Shown here one piece after another: positions 33,049-40,694 of a stretch of DNA of 40,694 nt. Made by a program: the position numbers and the translations under genes. The notes below the pieces were generated by a model. It searched no databases. It was not told where the DNA came from and worked only from the letters and a program-made list of their open reading frames with translations. Position 1 is the first letter of the stretch; each line of letters begins with the position of its first letter. The stretch comes from Sphaerobacter sp. (lineage in GTDB: Bacteria > Chloroflexota > Chloroflexia > Thermomicrobiales > Thermomicrobiaceae). The DNA lies in contig NZ_JADGHZ010000014.1 in assembly GCF_019683595.1 (NCBI RefSeq), positions 1 to 40,694 on the forward strand. Direction: 5' to 3'.

Positions 33049-33068
33049 GGGGCGGGACACCCCGCCCC
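33049..33068 (+). terminator. Hairpin between the second LivK-type gene and livH
   Basis: GGGGCGGG (33049-33056) pairs with CCCGCCCC (33061-33068) across loop ACAC, 17 bases after the binding-protein stop and 37 before livH. It is the third example in the window of a hairpin at this position in an importer operon. Confidence 0.6.
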
Positions 33069-33105
33069 GGCCGATCCAACGGTTCCCAGCGGCGGAAGGA
33101 CTCGA

Positions 33106-33990
33106 GTGGATACGACGCTCCTCCTGCAAGCGCTCACCAACGGCCTGCTGATCGGGATGGTCTACGCGCTCATCTCGGTCGGCCTGACGCTGATCTTCGG
33201 GCTGATGGAGATCGTGAACTTCGCCCACGGCGAGTTCCTGATGCTGGCCATGTACGCGGCATTCTGGGCCAGCGTGCTCCTCAACCTCGACCCGATGGTC
33301 TCGCTCCCGCTGACGGTCGGCGGGCTGGCCTTGCTCGGGCTCGTGACCTACCGGGGCATCATCGCCCAGATCCTGAACGCCCCGATGCTGGCGCAGATCT
33401 TCGCCACCTTCGGCCTGGGCCTCTTCCTGCGCGGTCTGGCGCAGTACCTCTGGTCGCCCAACTTCCGCACCATCGAGCGTCCCTGGCTCGGCCAGATCTC
33501 GGGCGGCACGGTCAACCTCGGCGGCGTCTTCCTCGGCGTGCCGCAGATCGCCGCGGCGATCCTGGCCGGCGTGGCCTTCGCCGCGCTCTACCTGTTCATC
33601 AGCCGGACACGCATCGGCCTCGCGCTCCAGGCGGTGGCGGAGGACAAATCGACCGCGGAGCTGATGGGGATTGACAGCCACCGGATGTTCGCCCTCGGCT
33701 GGGTGCTGGGCGGAGCCTGCGTCGGGGTGGCCGGCGCGGTGCTGGCCAGCTTCTACCCGATTACCCCGACGGTCGGCATCCTCTTCGCGCTCATCGCGTA
33801 CATCGTGGTGGCGCTCGGCGGCTTCGGCAGTGTGCCCGGAGCGCTGGTAGCCGGGCTCCTGGTCGGCCTGGTGCAGGAGGCGAGCCCGATCCTCTTCGGC
33901 GTCCCGACGACCTACAAGTACGCGGTCGTCTTCGCGCTCTACCTGGTCGTCGTCCTGATCCGGCCGCAGGGCCTGTTCGGCCGCTTCTGA
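33106..33990 (+). CDS. livH: Branched-chain amino acid-type ABC transporter permease (LivH)
   Basis: The permease has 294 residues. It starts ALTNGLLIGMVYALISVGLT and LIFGLMEIVNFAHGEFLML, the LivH opening. The loop RIGLALQAVAEDKSTAELMGID touches the ATPases, and the end VLIRPQGLFGRF is standard. The GTG at 33106 is preceded by GGAAGGA. It forms the second importer's channel with LivM, encoded 24 bases later by the preferred start. Confidence 0.93.
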   Translation: MDTTLLLQALTNGLLIGMVYALISVGLTLIFGLMEIVNFAHGEFLMLAMYAAFWASVLLNLDPMVSLPLTVGGLALLGLVTYRGIIAQILNAPMLAQIFATFGLGLFLRGLAQYLWSPNFRTIERPWLGQISGGTVNLGGVFLGVPQIAAAILAGVAFAALYLFISRTRIGLALQAVAEDKSTAELMGIDSHRMFALGWVLGGACVGVAGAVLASFYPITPTVGILFALIAYIVVALGGFGSVPGALVAGLLVGLVQEASPILFGVPTTYKYAVVFALYLVVVLIRPQGLFGRF

Positions 33991-34014
33991 GTCACGGGGA
34001 GGATGCAGGCATTC

Positions 34015-35112
34015 ATGACCACCGCGACGGCCCGCCCCATCAGGGCCATCCCGCGCTCCTGGATCGCGCTCGGCGTGCTTGCGCTCGCGTTGCTGGCACT
34101 CCCGCTGGTGCTGCGCAGCGACTCGCGTCTGAACATCGCGATCCTGGTCCTGGTCTACGCGGCCCTGGCGCAGGCGTGGAACATCCTGGGGGGATTCGCC
34201 GGGCAGATCTCCCTCGGCAATGCGGCCTTCTTCGGGATCGGCGCCTACACCTCGACGGTGCTGCTGTCACGCTGGGAGGTCACGCCCTGGTTGGGTATGC
34301 TGGCCGGCGCGCTCGTGGCGGCCATCTTCGCCGTCATCATCGGCTACCCGGTGTTCCGCCTGGGCGGCCACTACTTCGCCATCGCCACCATCGCCCTGGC
34401 AGAGATCGTCTATACCATCTTCAACGACTGGGAGTGGGTCGGCGGTGCCACCGGGATGCTCATCCCCTTCGCGCGGGACATCGAGACCGGGCGCCCCACC
34501 AACTCGCTCTACTACCTTCAGTTCAACCTGGGGAAGGCGCCCTACTTCTACATCGCCCTGGCCCTCGTCGTCCTGGTGACGGTCGTCACGGTCATCGTCG
34601 ACCGCTCCAAACTCGGGTACTACTTGCGGGCGATCAAGAACGATCAGGACGCGGCGCGGGCGCTTGGTGTCCACGTCCTGCGCTACAAGCTCATCGCCAT
34701 CGCTATCTCGGCCGCGTTCAGCGCCGTGATCGGCACCTTCTACGCGCAGTACCTCCTCTACATCGACCCGGAGACGACGATGCGCCTGGAGCTGTCGGTG
34801 CTCATCGCGCTGGTGGCCATCCTGGGTGGGGTCGGCACGGTGGCCGGGCCGCTCGTGGGCGCGGCGGTGCTCATTCCCGCCGCCGAGTTGACCCGGCAGC
34901 AACTCGGCGGCAGCGGCAACGCCATCGACCTCATCCTGTACGGCGCCCTGATCGTCCTGATCTCCATCTTCCAGCCCAACGGCCTCATGGGCCTGGTGCA
35001 GCGGCTGCGCCACCGCGGTGGCCCGCGCCCGACCGCGACCCCCACCGAGCAGCAGGCGACCGCGCGAGAGGAAGCACCGATGCTCGGCGGCTACGAGGAG
35101 GAGCGAGGCTGA
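34015..35112 (+). CDS. livM: Branched-chain amino acid-type ABC transporter permease (LivM)
   Basis: This permease has about 365 residues, with LAQAWNILGGFAGQISLGNAAFFGIGAYTS, the cytoplasmic loop KLGYYLRAIKNDQDAARALGV and the C-terminal VLISIFQPNGLMGLVQRL, all LivM hallmarks. Two starts compete. ATG 34003 directly abuts GGGGAGG, and ATG 34015 lies 12 bases after it. The second is preferred because a ribosome cannot use a site with no spacing. The end overlaps the livG ATG by one base (TGATG). Confidence 0.92.
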   Translation: MTTATARPIRAIPRSWIALGVLALALLALPLVLRSDSRLNIAILVLVYAALAQAWNILGGFAGQISLGNAAFFGIGAYTSTVLLSRWEVTPWLGMLAGALVAAIFAVIIGYPVFRLGGHYFAIATIALAEIVYTIFNDWEWVGGATGMLIPFARDIETGRPTNSLYYLQFNLGKAPYFYIALALVVLVTVVTVIVDRSKLGYYLRAIKNDQDAARALGVHVLRYKLIAIAISAAFSAVIGTFYAQYLLYIDPETTMRLELSVLIALVAILGGVGTVAGPLVGAAVLIPAAELTRQQLGGSGNAIDLILYGALIVLISIFQPNGLMGLVQRLRHRGGPRPTATPTEQQATAREEAPMLGGYEEERG

Positions 35113-35858
35113 TGGCGCTGCTGGAACTCGACGCCATTACCAAGCGGTTCGGCGGCCTGGTCGCGAACCACGAGGTGACCTTCCAGGTCGATCGCGGCGA
35201 GATCGTCGGGCTGATCGGCCCCAACGGCGCCGGGAAGACCACCCTCTTCAACTGCATTTCCGGCTTCTTCCCGCCGACGAGCGGGACCGTGCGCTTCGAC
35301 GGAACGGACGTGACCGGTTGGCCCGCCGAGCGCCTGGTGCACCAGGGGATGGTGCGGACCTTCCAGGTCGTACGCACCTTCCCGGACCTGACCGTCCGCG
35401 AGAACGTCATGATCGGCGCGTTTGCGCGGACCAACAGTGCATCCACCGCCCGGAAGATCGCCGACGAGATGCTGGAGTTCACCGGGCTGGCGCCGCGGGC
35501 GGACGTCCTGGGGGCGAACCTCCCCATCGCCCAGAAGAAGCGGGTGGAGCTGGCCCGCGCGCTGGCGACCGGCCCGCAGCTCCTCATGCTCGACGAGGTG
35601 ATGGCCGGGCTGACGCCCGCCGAGCGCGTGCAGGCGGTCGAGTTGATCCGCGCCATTCGGGCGCGCGGCATCACGGTGCTGCTGGTCGAGCACGTGATGG
35701 AGGTCGTCATGCCGATCTCCGACCGGGTGATCGTGCTTGACTCGGGCAGGAAGATCGCCGAAGGACCACCACAGGCGATTGTCGAGAACCCGGAAGTGAT
35801 CGCGGCCTACCTCGGCGAGAAGTACCGGCCGCGCCGGGAGGAGACAGGGGAGGGCTAA
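35112..35858 (+). CDS. livG: ABC transporter ATP-binding protein (LivG)
   Basis: The ATPase has 248 residues: Walker A GPNGAGKTT, the LivG insert GMVRTFQVVRTFPDLTVRENVMIG, signature LPIAQKKRVELARAL, Walker B LLMLDEVMAGL, and H-loop LVEHVMEVVM. LDEV in place of LDEP in Walker B is common in LivG. Its ATG overlaps the livM stop and its TAA overlaps the livF ATG, so the set is translationally coupled. The frame is open far upstream inside livM and that extension is not coding. Confidence 0.93.
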   Translation: MALLELDAITKRFGGLVANHEVTFQVDRGEIVGLIGPNGAGKTTLFNCISGFFPPTSGTVRFDGTDVTGWPAERLVHQGMVRTFQVVRTFPDLTVRENVMIGAFARTNSASTARKIADEMLEFTGLAPRADVLGANLPIAQKKRVELARALATGPQLLMLDEVMAGLTPAERVQAVELIRAIRARGITVLLVEHVMEVVMPISDRVIVLDSGRKIAEGPPQAIVENPEVIAAYLGEKYRPRREETGEG

Positions 35859-36565
35859 TGCTCCTCGAGGTGCGCCATATCGCCGCGTCGTACGACGGCG
35901 TGCCCGCGCTCCACGACGTCAGCTTCACCGTGGACGAGGGCGAGGTCGTGACGATCATCGGATCGAACGGCGCGGGCAAGACGACGACCATCCGCACCAT
36001 CTCCGGCCAGCTTCGGCCCGACCGGGGCGAGATCCTGTTCCGCGGCACCCGGATCGACGGGCTCCCCGCCCACCGGATCGCCGAAATGGGCATCGCCCAC
36101 GTGCCGGAGGGACGACGGCTGTTCAACCGGCTGACCGTGCTGCAGAATCTCCTGGTCGGCTCATTCACCCGCCGCGCCCGCGCCGAAGAGGACGCGATGC
36201 TGGAGCGGGTCTTCACGCTGTTCCCCCGGCTCAAAGAGCGGGCGAATCAGCGGGCGGGTACCCTCTCCGGCGGGGAACAGCAGATGCTCGCCATCGGGCG
36301 GGGCCTGATGCTGCAGCCGGTGATCTTGATGCTGGACGAGCCGTCGCTGGGACTGGCGCCGATGCTGGTGGATGAGATCTTCAACACGATCCGCCAGATC
36401 GCCCGGGAGGGCATGACGATCCTGCTCGTCGAGCAGAACGTGCGCGAGTCGCTGGAGCTCTCGGACCGTGCCTACGTCCTCCAGACCGGGACGACCGTCG
36501 CGGAGGGAACCGGGGCCGAGTTACTCGAATCCGAGATGGTGCGCCGGGCCTACCTCGGCCTCTAG
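35858..36565 (+). CDS. livF: ABC transporter ATP-binding protein (LivF)
   Basis: The ATPase has 235 residues: Walker A GSNGAGKTTT, signature LSGGEQQMLAIGRGL, Walker B LMLDEPSLGLAP, and VEQNVRESLELSDRAYVLQTG. The short length and the EPSLGLAP motif identify LivF. It closes the second importer. The 188 bases before hyuA hold no gene that I can recognise. Confidence 0.93.
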   Translation: MLLEVRHIAASYDGVPALHDVSFTVDEGEVVTIIGSNGAGKTTTIRTISGQLRPDRGEILFRGTRIDGLPAHRIAEMGIAHVPEGRRLFNRLTVLQNLLVGSFTRRARAEEDAMLERVFTLFPRLKERANQRAGTLSGGEQQMLAIGRGLMLQPVILMLDEPSLGLAPMLVDEIFNTIRQIAREGMTILLVEQNVRESLELSDRAYVLQTGTTVAEGTGAELLESEMVRRAYLGL

Positions 36566-36753
36566 CCGCCTTCCGATCCCGCCGGGAGTCCCGGATGCAA
36601 GCGAGAGCCGGCAAGTCACGCCGCCCGGGAGCGGATCTCTATGCGCTCGCAGGCGTCATGCGTCATCACCACCGCGGCCTGCTCCCTCGACGGCCAGGGA
36701 TGGCGCCGCAGGCGGGCCGCACAACGGTCGCGGGAGCACGCGAGGAGTAGGGA

Positions 36754-38832
36754 ATGGACCGGAGACTGCGCGTCGGTATCGATATCGGGGGGACCTTCAC
36801 CGACCTGATCGTGGTCGATGACCAAACCGGCACCTTCTGGGTCGCCAAGACCCTGACCACCCCCGACGACCCGGCGGTCGGCGTGCGCCGCGCCCTGATC
36901 CAGGGGCTGGAACTCGCCGGGGCGCCGGCCGAGCAGATCCAGGCCGTCATCCACGGCACGACGCTGGTCACCAACGCGATCATCGAGCGCAAGGGGGACA
37001 AGACGGCGCTGGTGACCACCAAGGGTTTCCGCGACGCCATCGAGATCGCCCGCGAGCACCGCTTCGACATGTACGACATCTTCATCGAGCGGCCGAAGCC
37101 GATCGCGCCCCGGCGCCTGCGCTTCGAGATCGACGAGCGGCTGCTGGCCGACGGCACCGTCTACCGCCCGGTCGACCCCGCCGAGGTCGAGGCGCTGGCC
37201 GAGCGGCTGAAGCGCGAAGGGGTCGAGGCGGTCGCGATCTGCTTCCTGCACAGCTACCGCAACCCCGAGCACGAGCGGCAGGTCGCCGCCATCCTGGCCG
37301 AGCGCCTGCCCGGCGTCCGCCTCTCCCTCTCCTCGGAGGTGGTGGGCGAGATCCGGGAGTACGAGCGCACCTCGACCACGCTGGCCAACGTCTACGTGCA
37401 ACGCATCGTCGAGGGCTACCTGGACCGCCTTCAGCGCACCTTGACAGAACTCGGATCACAGGCACGGCTGCTGATCATGCTCTCGTCGGGTGGCATTTGC
37501 ACGGTCGAGACGGCCCGCCGCTTCCCGGTACGGCTAATCGAGTCGGGCCCGGCGGCGGGGGCGCTCGCGGCGGCTTACACCGGGCGGCTCGTGGGCACGC
37601 CGAACCTGCTGGCCTTCGACATGGGCGGCACGACCGCCAAGGTCTGCCTGATCGACAACGGCCGCCCGATGATTACGACCGAATTCGAGGTCGATCGCGT
37701 CTACCGCTTCAAGAAGGGGAGCGGCCTGCCGATCAAAGCCTCGTCGATCGAGATGATCGAGATCGGCGCGGGCGGCGGCTCGATCGCCCACATCGACCAG
37801 TTCGGCCTCATCAAGATCGGGCCGGACAGCGCCGGCTCGCAGCCCGGCCCCGCCTGTTACGGCCTGGGCGGCACCCGTCCGACCGTCACCGACGCCGACC
37901 TGGTGCTCGGCTACCTCGACCCGGACTTCTTCCTCGGCGGCGAGATGCGCATCAGCCGCGAGGCGGCCGAGGAGGCGATCGAGCGCGAGATCGCCCGGCC
38001 GCTCGGGATGTCGGTCGTGGAGGCGGCCTGGTCGATCCACCAACTGGTGAACGAGAACATGGCGAGCGCGGCCCGCATCCACGCGGTCGAGCACGGCAAG
38101 GACGTGCGCGCCTACCCGCTGTTCGCCTCCGGCGGCGCCGGGCCGGTGCACGCCTACCGGGTGGCCGAGATCCTGGGTGTGCGGCAGATCATCTGCCCCT
38201 TCGCCGCGGGCGTCGGCTCGACGATCGGCTTCCTGGCGGCGCCGCTGGCCTTCGACTTCGTACGCAGCGCCTACGCCCGGCTCGACCAGGTCGACTGGGA
38301 CACGATCAACACGCTGTACGCCGAGATGGAGGAGGAGGGCCGCGCGCTGCTCGCCGCGTCGGGCGTCCCGGCGGATCAGGTGACCGTGACCCGCACGGCC
38401 GACATGCGCCTGCTCGGCCAGGCGCACGAGATTAGCGTGCCGATCCCCCTCGGGGTGCTCGGCCCCGAGCGGGAGGAGGAGGTGCTGCGTGCCTTCGAGG
38501 AGGTCTACCGCGACCTCTACAAGCGGGCGCGGCCTGGCGTGCCGATCGAGATCATGAGCTGGCGGGTGCTGGTGTCCGGACCTGAGCCGGAGCTACGCCT
38601 GCGGCAGCAGGAGCAACTGGGCGGCCCACGCCAGAAGGGCGAGCGGCCGGTCTATTTCCCCGAGCTGGGCGGCTTCCACCCGACGCCGATCTACGACCGC
38701 TATCAACTTCGTCCCGGCGACTGCGTCGACGGCCCGGCCGTCGTCGAGGAGCGCGAGTCAACCGTCGTCGTCGGCCCCCGCGGCCACGCCACGGTCGACG
38801 AGCACTTGAATCTGGTGATCCGGTTGGGGTGA
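36754..38832 (+). CDS. hyuA: Hydantoinase A / 5-oxoprolinase-family subunit (HyuA)
   Basis: The protein has 692 residues and is the ATP-using half of the hydantoinase/oxoprolinase family. The ASKHA-type nucleotide motifs are VGIDIGGTFTDLIVVDD (phosphate 1, about 7-23), HGTTLVTNAIIERKG (about 69-83), LAFDMGGTTAKVCLID (phosphate 2, about 287-302) and FASGGAGPVHAYRVAEILGV (adenosine region). AAGVGSTIGFL and a beta-rich C-terminus follow. Members open 5-oxoproline, hydantoins, caprolactam or related lactams with ATP, or carboxylate ketones, as A/B pairs. With HyuB downstream and DUF1445 upstream, a lactam such as 5-oxoproline is the best guess. The start ATG has GGAG nearby. Confidence 0.9.
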   Translation: MDRRLRVGIDIGGTFTDLIVVDDQTGTFWVAKTLTTPDDPAVGVRRALIQGLELAGAPAEQIQAVIHGTTLVTNAIIERKGDKTALVTTKGFRDAIEIAREHRFDMYDIFIERPKPIAPRRLRFEIDERLLADGTVYRPVDPAEVEALAERLKREGVEAVAICFLHSYRNPEHERQVAAILAERLPGVRLSLSSEVVGEIREYERTSTTLANVYVQRIVEGYLDRLQRTLTELGSQARLLIMLSSGGICTVETARRFPVRLIESGPAAGALAAAYTGRLVGTPNLLAFDMGGTTAKVCLIDNGRPMITTEFEVDRVYRFKKGSGLPIKASSIEMIEIGAGGGSIAHIDQFGLIKIGPDSAGSQPGPACYGLGGTRPTVTDADLVLGYLDPDFFLGGEMRISREAAEEAIEREIARPLGMSVVEAAWSIHQLVNENMASAARIHAVEHGKDVRAYPLFASGGAGPVHAYRVAEILGVRQIICPFAAGVGSTIGFLAAPLAFDFVRSAYARLDQVDWDTINTLYAEMEEEGRALLAASGVPADQVTVTRTADMRLLGQAHEISVPIPLGVLGPEREEEVLRAFEEVYRDLYKRARPGVPIEIMSWRVLVSGPEPELRLRQQEQLGGPRQKGERPVYFPELGGFHPTPIYDRYQLRPGDCVDGPAVVEERESTVVVGPRGHATVDEHLNLVIRLG

Positions 38833-38835
38833 GCG

Positions 38836-38936
38836 GCCCTCACCCCCTGACCCCTCTCCCAAAGTTGGGAGAGGGGGACGGAGACGACGAGACACTCCCC
38901 TCTCCCAGAGTTGGGAGAGGGGCCGGGGGTGAGGGC
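38836..38936. repeat. 101-bp compound palindrome between hyuA and hyuB
   Basis: Outer arms GCCCTCACCCCC (38836-38847) and GGGGGTGAGGGC (38925-38936) are perfect. Inside are two consecutive hairpins, CCCCTCTCCCAA (38851-38862)/TTGGGAGAGGGG (38865-38876) and CCCCTCTCCCA (38897-38907)/TGGGAGAGGGG (38912-38922). It is two head-to-head copies of a unit found again after hyuB. It may slow transcription into hyuB or protect hyuA mRNA. Confidence 0.8.
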
Positions 38937-38956
38937 AGATAACGAATGAGGAGCCC

Positions 38957-40666
38957 ATGGCGCACGCATCGATCGACCCGCTGACGCTCGAAGTCTTCTG
39001 GAGCCGGCTGATCGCCGTGGTCAACGAGCAGGCGACCTCGCTGATCTGGAGCGCCTTCAGCCCCTCGGTCGCCGAGGCCGGGGATATCTCCGCCTGCGCC
39101 TTCGACAGCCGCGGCTACATGATTGCCCAGGCGGTGACCGGGACGCCCGGCCACATCAACTCGATGGCCCGCTGCATCCAGCACTTCCTCGACGCCTACC
39201 CGCTGGAGACGCTGGAGCCGGGTGACGTCCTGATCACCAACGACCCCTGGAAGACCTCGGGCCACCTGCACGACGTCACCATCGTCACGCCGATCTTCCG
39301 CAACGGCGAGGTCGTTGCCTTCTTCGGCAACATCTGCCACCTGGCCGACATCGGCGGGCGTCCCTTCTCGGCCGACGCGCGGGAGCTCTTCGAGGAGGGG
39401 CTGTTCATCCCGATGACGAAGCTCTTCATGGCCGGCAAGCCCAACGAGGAACTGCTCAAGATCATCCGCGCCAACGTCCGCGAGCCGGAGGCGGTCGTCG
39501 GCGACCTCTACGCCATGACCGCCGCCAACGATGTCGGCGGCGAGCGCCTGCTGGAGTTCATGGACGAGTTCGGCATGGAGCGCATCGAGCCGCTGGCCGA
39601 CGAGGTCATCAACCGATCGGAGCGCGCCATGCGCGAGGCTATCGCGCGCATCCCGGACGGGGTCTACCGCCACCAGGTCACCATGGACGGCTACGACCAG
39701 CCGGTCACGCTGGCGGTCGCGATCACGGTGCGCGGGAGCGACATGTTCATCGACTACACCGGCACCTCGCCCGAGAGCGACTACGGCATCAACGTGGTGA
39801 TGAACTACACAGAGGCCTACACCACCTTCGGCATCAAGTGCGCCCTGGTGCCGGACGTGCCGAACAACGAGGGCAGCTTCCGCCCGGTCCACATCACCGC
39901 GCCGGAGGGAAGCATCCTGAACTGCCGGCCGCCCGCGCCGGTGGCGGGGCGCCACATCATCGGGCAATGGCTCCCCGGCGTCGTGCACGGCGCACTGGCC
40001 CAGGCCATGCCCGACCGCGTGCTCGCCGAAGGGTCGCTCAACCTGTGGAGCACCCAGTTCACCGGCGTCGACCGCGACGACCGCCCCTTCACCATGCTCT
40101 TCTTCAACTCAGGCGGCATGGGCGCCCGGCCCAACAAGGACGGGCTCTCCAGCACCGCCTTCCCCTCCGGGGTAATGGGCACACCGGCCGAAATCGTCGA
40201 GGCACGCTCGCCCCTGATGATGGTCCGCCGCGAGTTCCGCACCGACTCCGGCGGCCCCGGCACCTACCGCGGCGGGCTGGGTCACTGGATGGTGATCCGG
40301 GGCGTCAATGCGGGCAAGCCCTACCGCTTCTCACCCTTCTTCGACCGGACCACCAACCCGGCAAGCGGATACCAGGGCGGCAAGAACGGCGCACCCGGCG
40401 TCTACGAACTGAGCGACGGTCGGCGGCCAAACCCCAAGGCGACGATCTGGGTCGATCCCGACACCGACATCATCATGGGCCTGCCCGGCGGCGGGGGCTA
40501 CGGCGACCCACTGGACCGCGACCCGCAGGCCGTCCGCGACGACGTGCTCGACGAGCTCGTCTCCCCCGAACGCGCCCGCGACGACTACGGCGTCGTCCTC
40601 ACACCCGACCTCGAGGTCGACTGGGAAGCGACCAACCGGCTGCGGGCCGAGCGGCGGGCGGGGTGA
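38957..40666 (+). CDS. hyuB: Hydantoinase B / 5-oxoprolinase-family subunit (HyuB)
   Basis: The protein has 569 residues. It follows the HyuB pattern from the start: DPLTLEVFWSRLIAVVNEQATSLI, SPSVAEAGDISACAFDSRG, NDPWKTSGHLHDVTIVTP (about 96-113), DYTGTSPESDYGINV, and the Gly-rich DSGGPGTYRGGLG and LPGGGGYGDP near the C-terminus. It works with HyuA in ATP-dependent opening of a lactam or hydantoin-type ring. The ATG at 38957 has GAGGAG close upstream, beyond the palindrome. The C-terminal segment VLTPDLEVDWEATNRLRAERR is complete, so the gene ends inside the window. Confidence 0.9.
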   Translation: MAHASIDPLTLEVFWSRLIAVVNEQATSLIWSAFSPSVAEAGDISACAFDSRGYMIAQAVTGTPGHINSMARCIQHFLDAYPLETLEPGDVLITNDPWKTSGHLHDVTIVTPIFRNGEVVAFFGNICHLADIGGRPFSADARELFEEGLFIPMTKLFMAGKPNEELLKIIRANVREPEAVVGDLYAMTAANDVGGERLLEFMDEFGMERIEPLADEVINRSERAMREAIARIPDGVYRHQVTMDGYDQPVTLAVAITVRGSDMFIDYTGTSPESDYGINVVMNYTEAYTTFGIKCALVPDVPNNEGSFRPVHITAPEGSILNCRPPAPVAGRHIIGQWLPGVVHGALAQAMPDRVLAEGSLNLWSTQFTGVDRDDRPFTMLFFNSGGMGARPNKDGLSSTAFPSGVMGTPAEIVEARSPLMMVRREFRTDSGGPGTYRGGLGHWMVIRGVNAGKPYRFSPFFDRTTNPASGYQGGKNGAPGVYELSDGRRPNPKATIWVDPDTDIIMGLPGGGGYGDPLDRDPQAVRDDVLDELVSPERARDDYGVVLTPDLEVDWEATNRLRAERRAG

Positions 40667-40670
40667 CCAC

Positions 40671-40694
40671 CCCTCACCCCCTGACCCCCTCTCC
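40671..40694 (+). repeat. Start of another copy of the hyu-associated repeat, cut by the window edge
   Basis: CCCTCACCCC-CTGACCCCCTCTCC repeats the left half of the 38836 element, with one extra C, five bases after the hyuB stop. The rest lies outside the window. Confidence 0.7.

Noticed and set aside
34176-35111. Long upstream extension of the second livG frame
   Set aside because: It lies inside livM in another frame, is Arg/His/Pro rich, and the ATG at 35112 begins exactly at the conserved LivG N-terminus.

Overview
The window is high-GC DNA from a chromosomal accessory region of a heterotrophic bacterium. The likeliest source is a Thermomicrobia-type Chloroflexi (Sphaerobacter-like) or an actinobacterium. 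Reasons: GC-rich coding with long open antisense frames, frequent GTG starts with AGGAGG ribosome sites, Tat-type lipoprotein binding proteins, a mycofactocin-type SDR, an F420/FMN luciferase-like oxidoreductase, and GC-rich dispersed palindromes. The taxon is an inference. No rRNA, tRNA, CRISPR, phage or transposase gene was recognised.

Layout. (1) 1-1164: a truncated SDR dehydrogenase diverges from a MerR-type HTH plus GAF regulator. (2) 1165-2016: intergenic, with a long palindromic repeat. (3) 2017-11979, minus strand: one tight operon. From its promoter at about 12.4 kb it encodes a LivK-type binding lipoprotein, LivG, LivF, LivH, LivM, a class III aminotransferase, an M20 (CPG2-like) peptidase, a glutamine-synthetase-like ligase and an amidohydrolase. 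The last two look like the two halves of eukaryotic FluG/NodGS. (4) 12.4-13.3 kb: repeat-rich, gene-free DNA. (5) 13355-14344: a lone luciferase-like oxidoreductase.

(6) 14498-27742: two transcription units diverge around an IclR regulator. Leftwards are a group II PLP lyase/decarboxylase, an Opp-type binding protein, two permeases (no ATPases) and a Gfo/Idh/MocA dehydrogenase. Rightwards are iclR, a phosphotriesterase-family hydrolase, a GSA-type aminotransferase, a fused transketolase and an amidase. This has the gene content of a complete but unrecognised catabolic pathway, probably for an amidated or aminated sugar-like or hydroxy-acid compound. (7) 27923-28624: a PilZ c-di-GMP receptor, convergent with an exported pyroglutamyl-peptidase-like protein (28857-30179) whose catalytic Cys is replaced by Ser.

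(8) 30697-40666, plus strand: a DUF1445 (D-glutamate cyclase/YcsI) protein, then a second Liv importer (binding protein, H, M, G, F) and the HyuA/HyuB hydantoinase/oxoprolinase pair, behind a strong promoter with an inverted repeat. With the exported C15-like protein next door, this suggests uptake and opening of a pyroglutamate- or hydantoin-like lactam.

Recurring architecture: all three importers carry a strong GC hairpin between the binding-protein gene and the following transporter genes. Two palindromic repeat families sit between genes, one of them directly after hyuA and again after hyuB.
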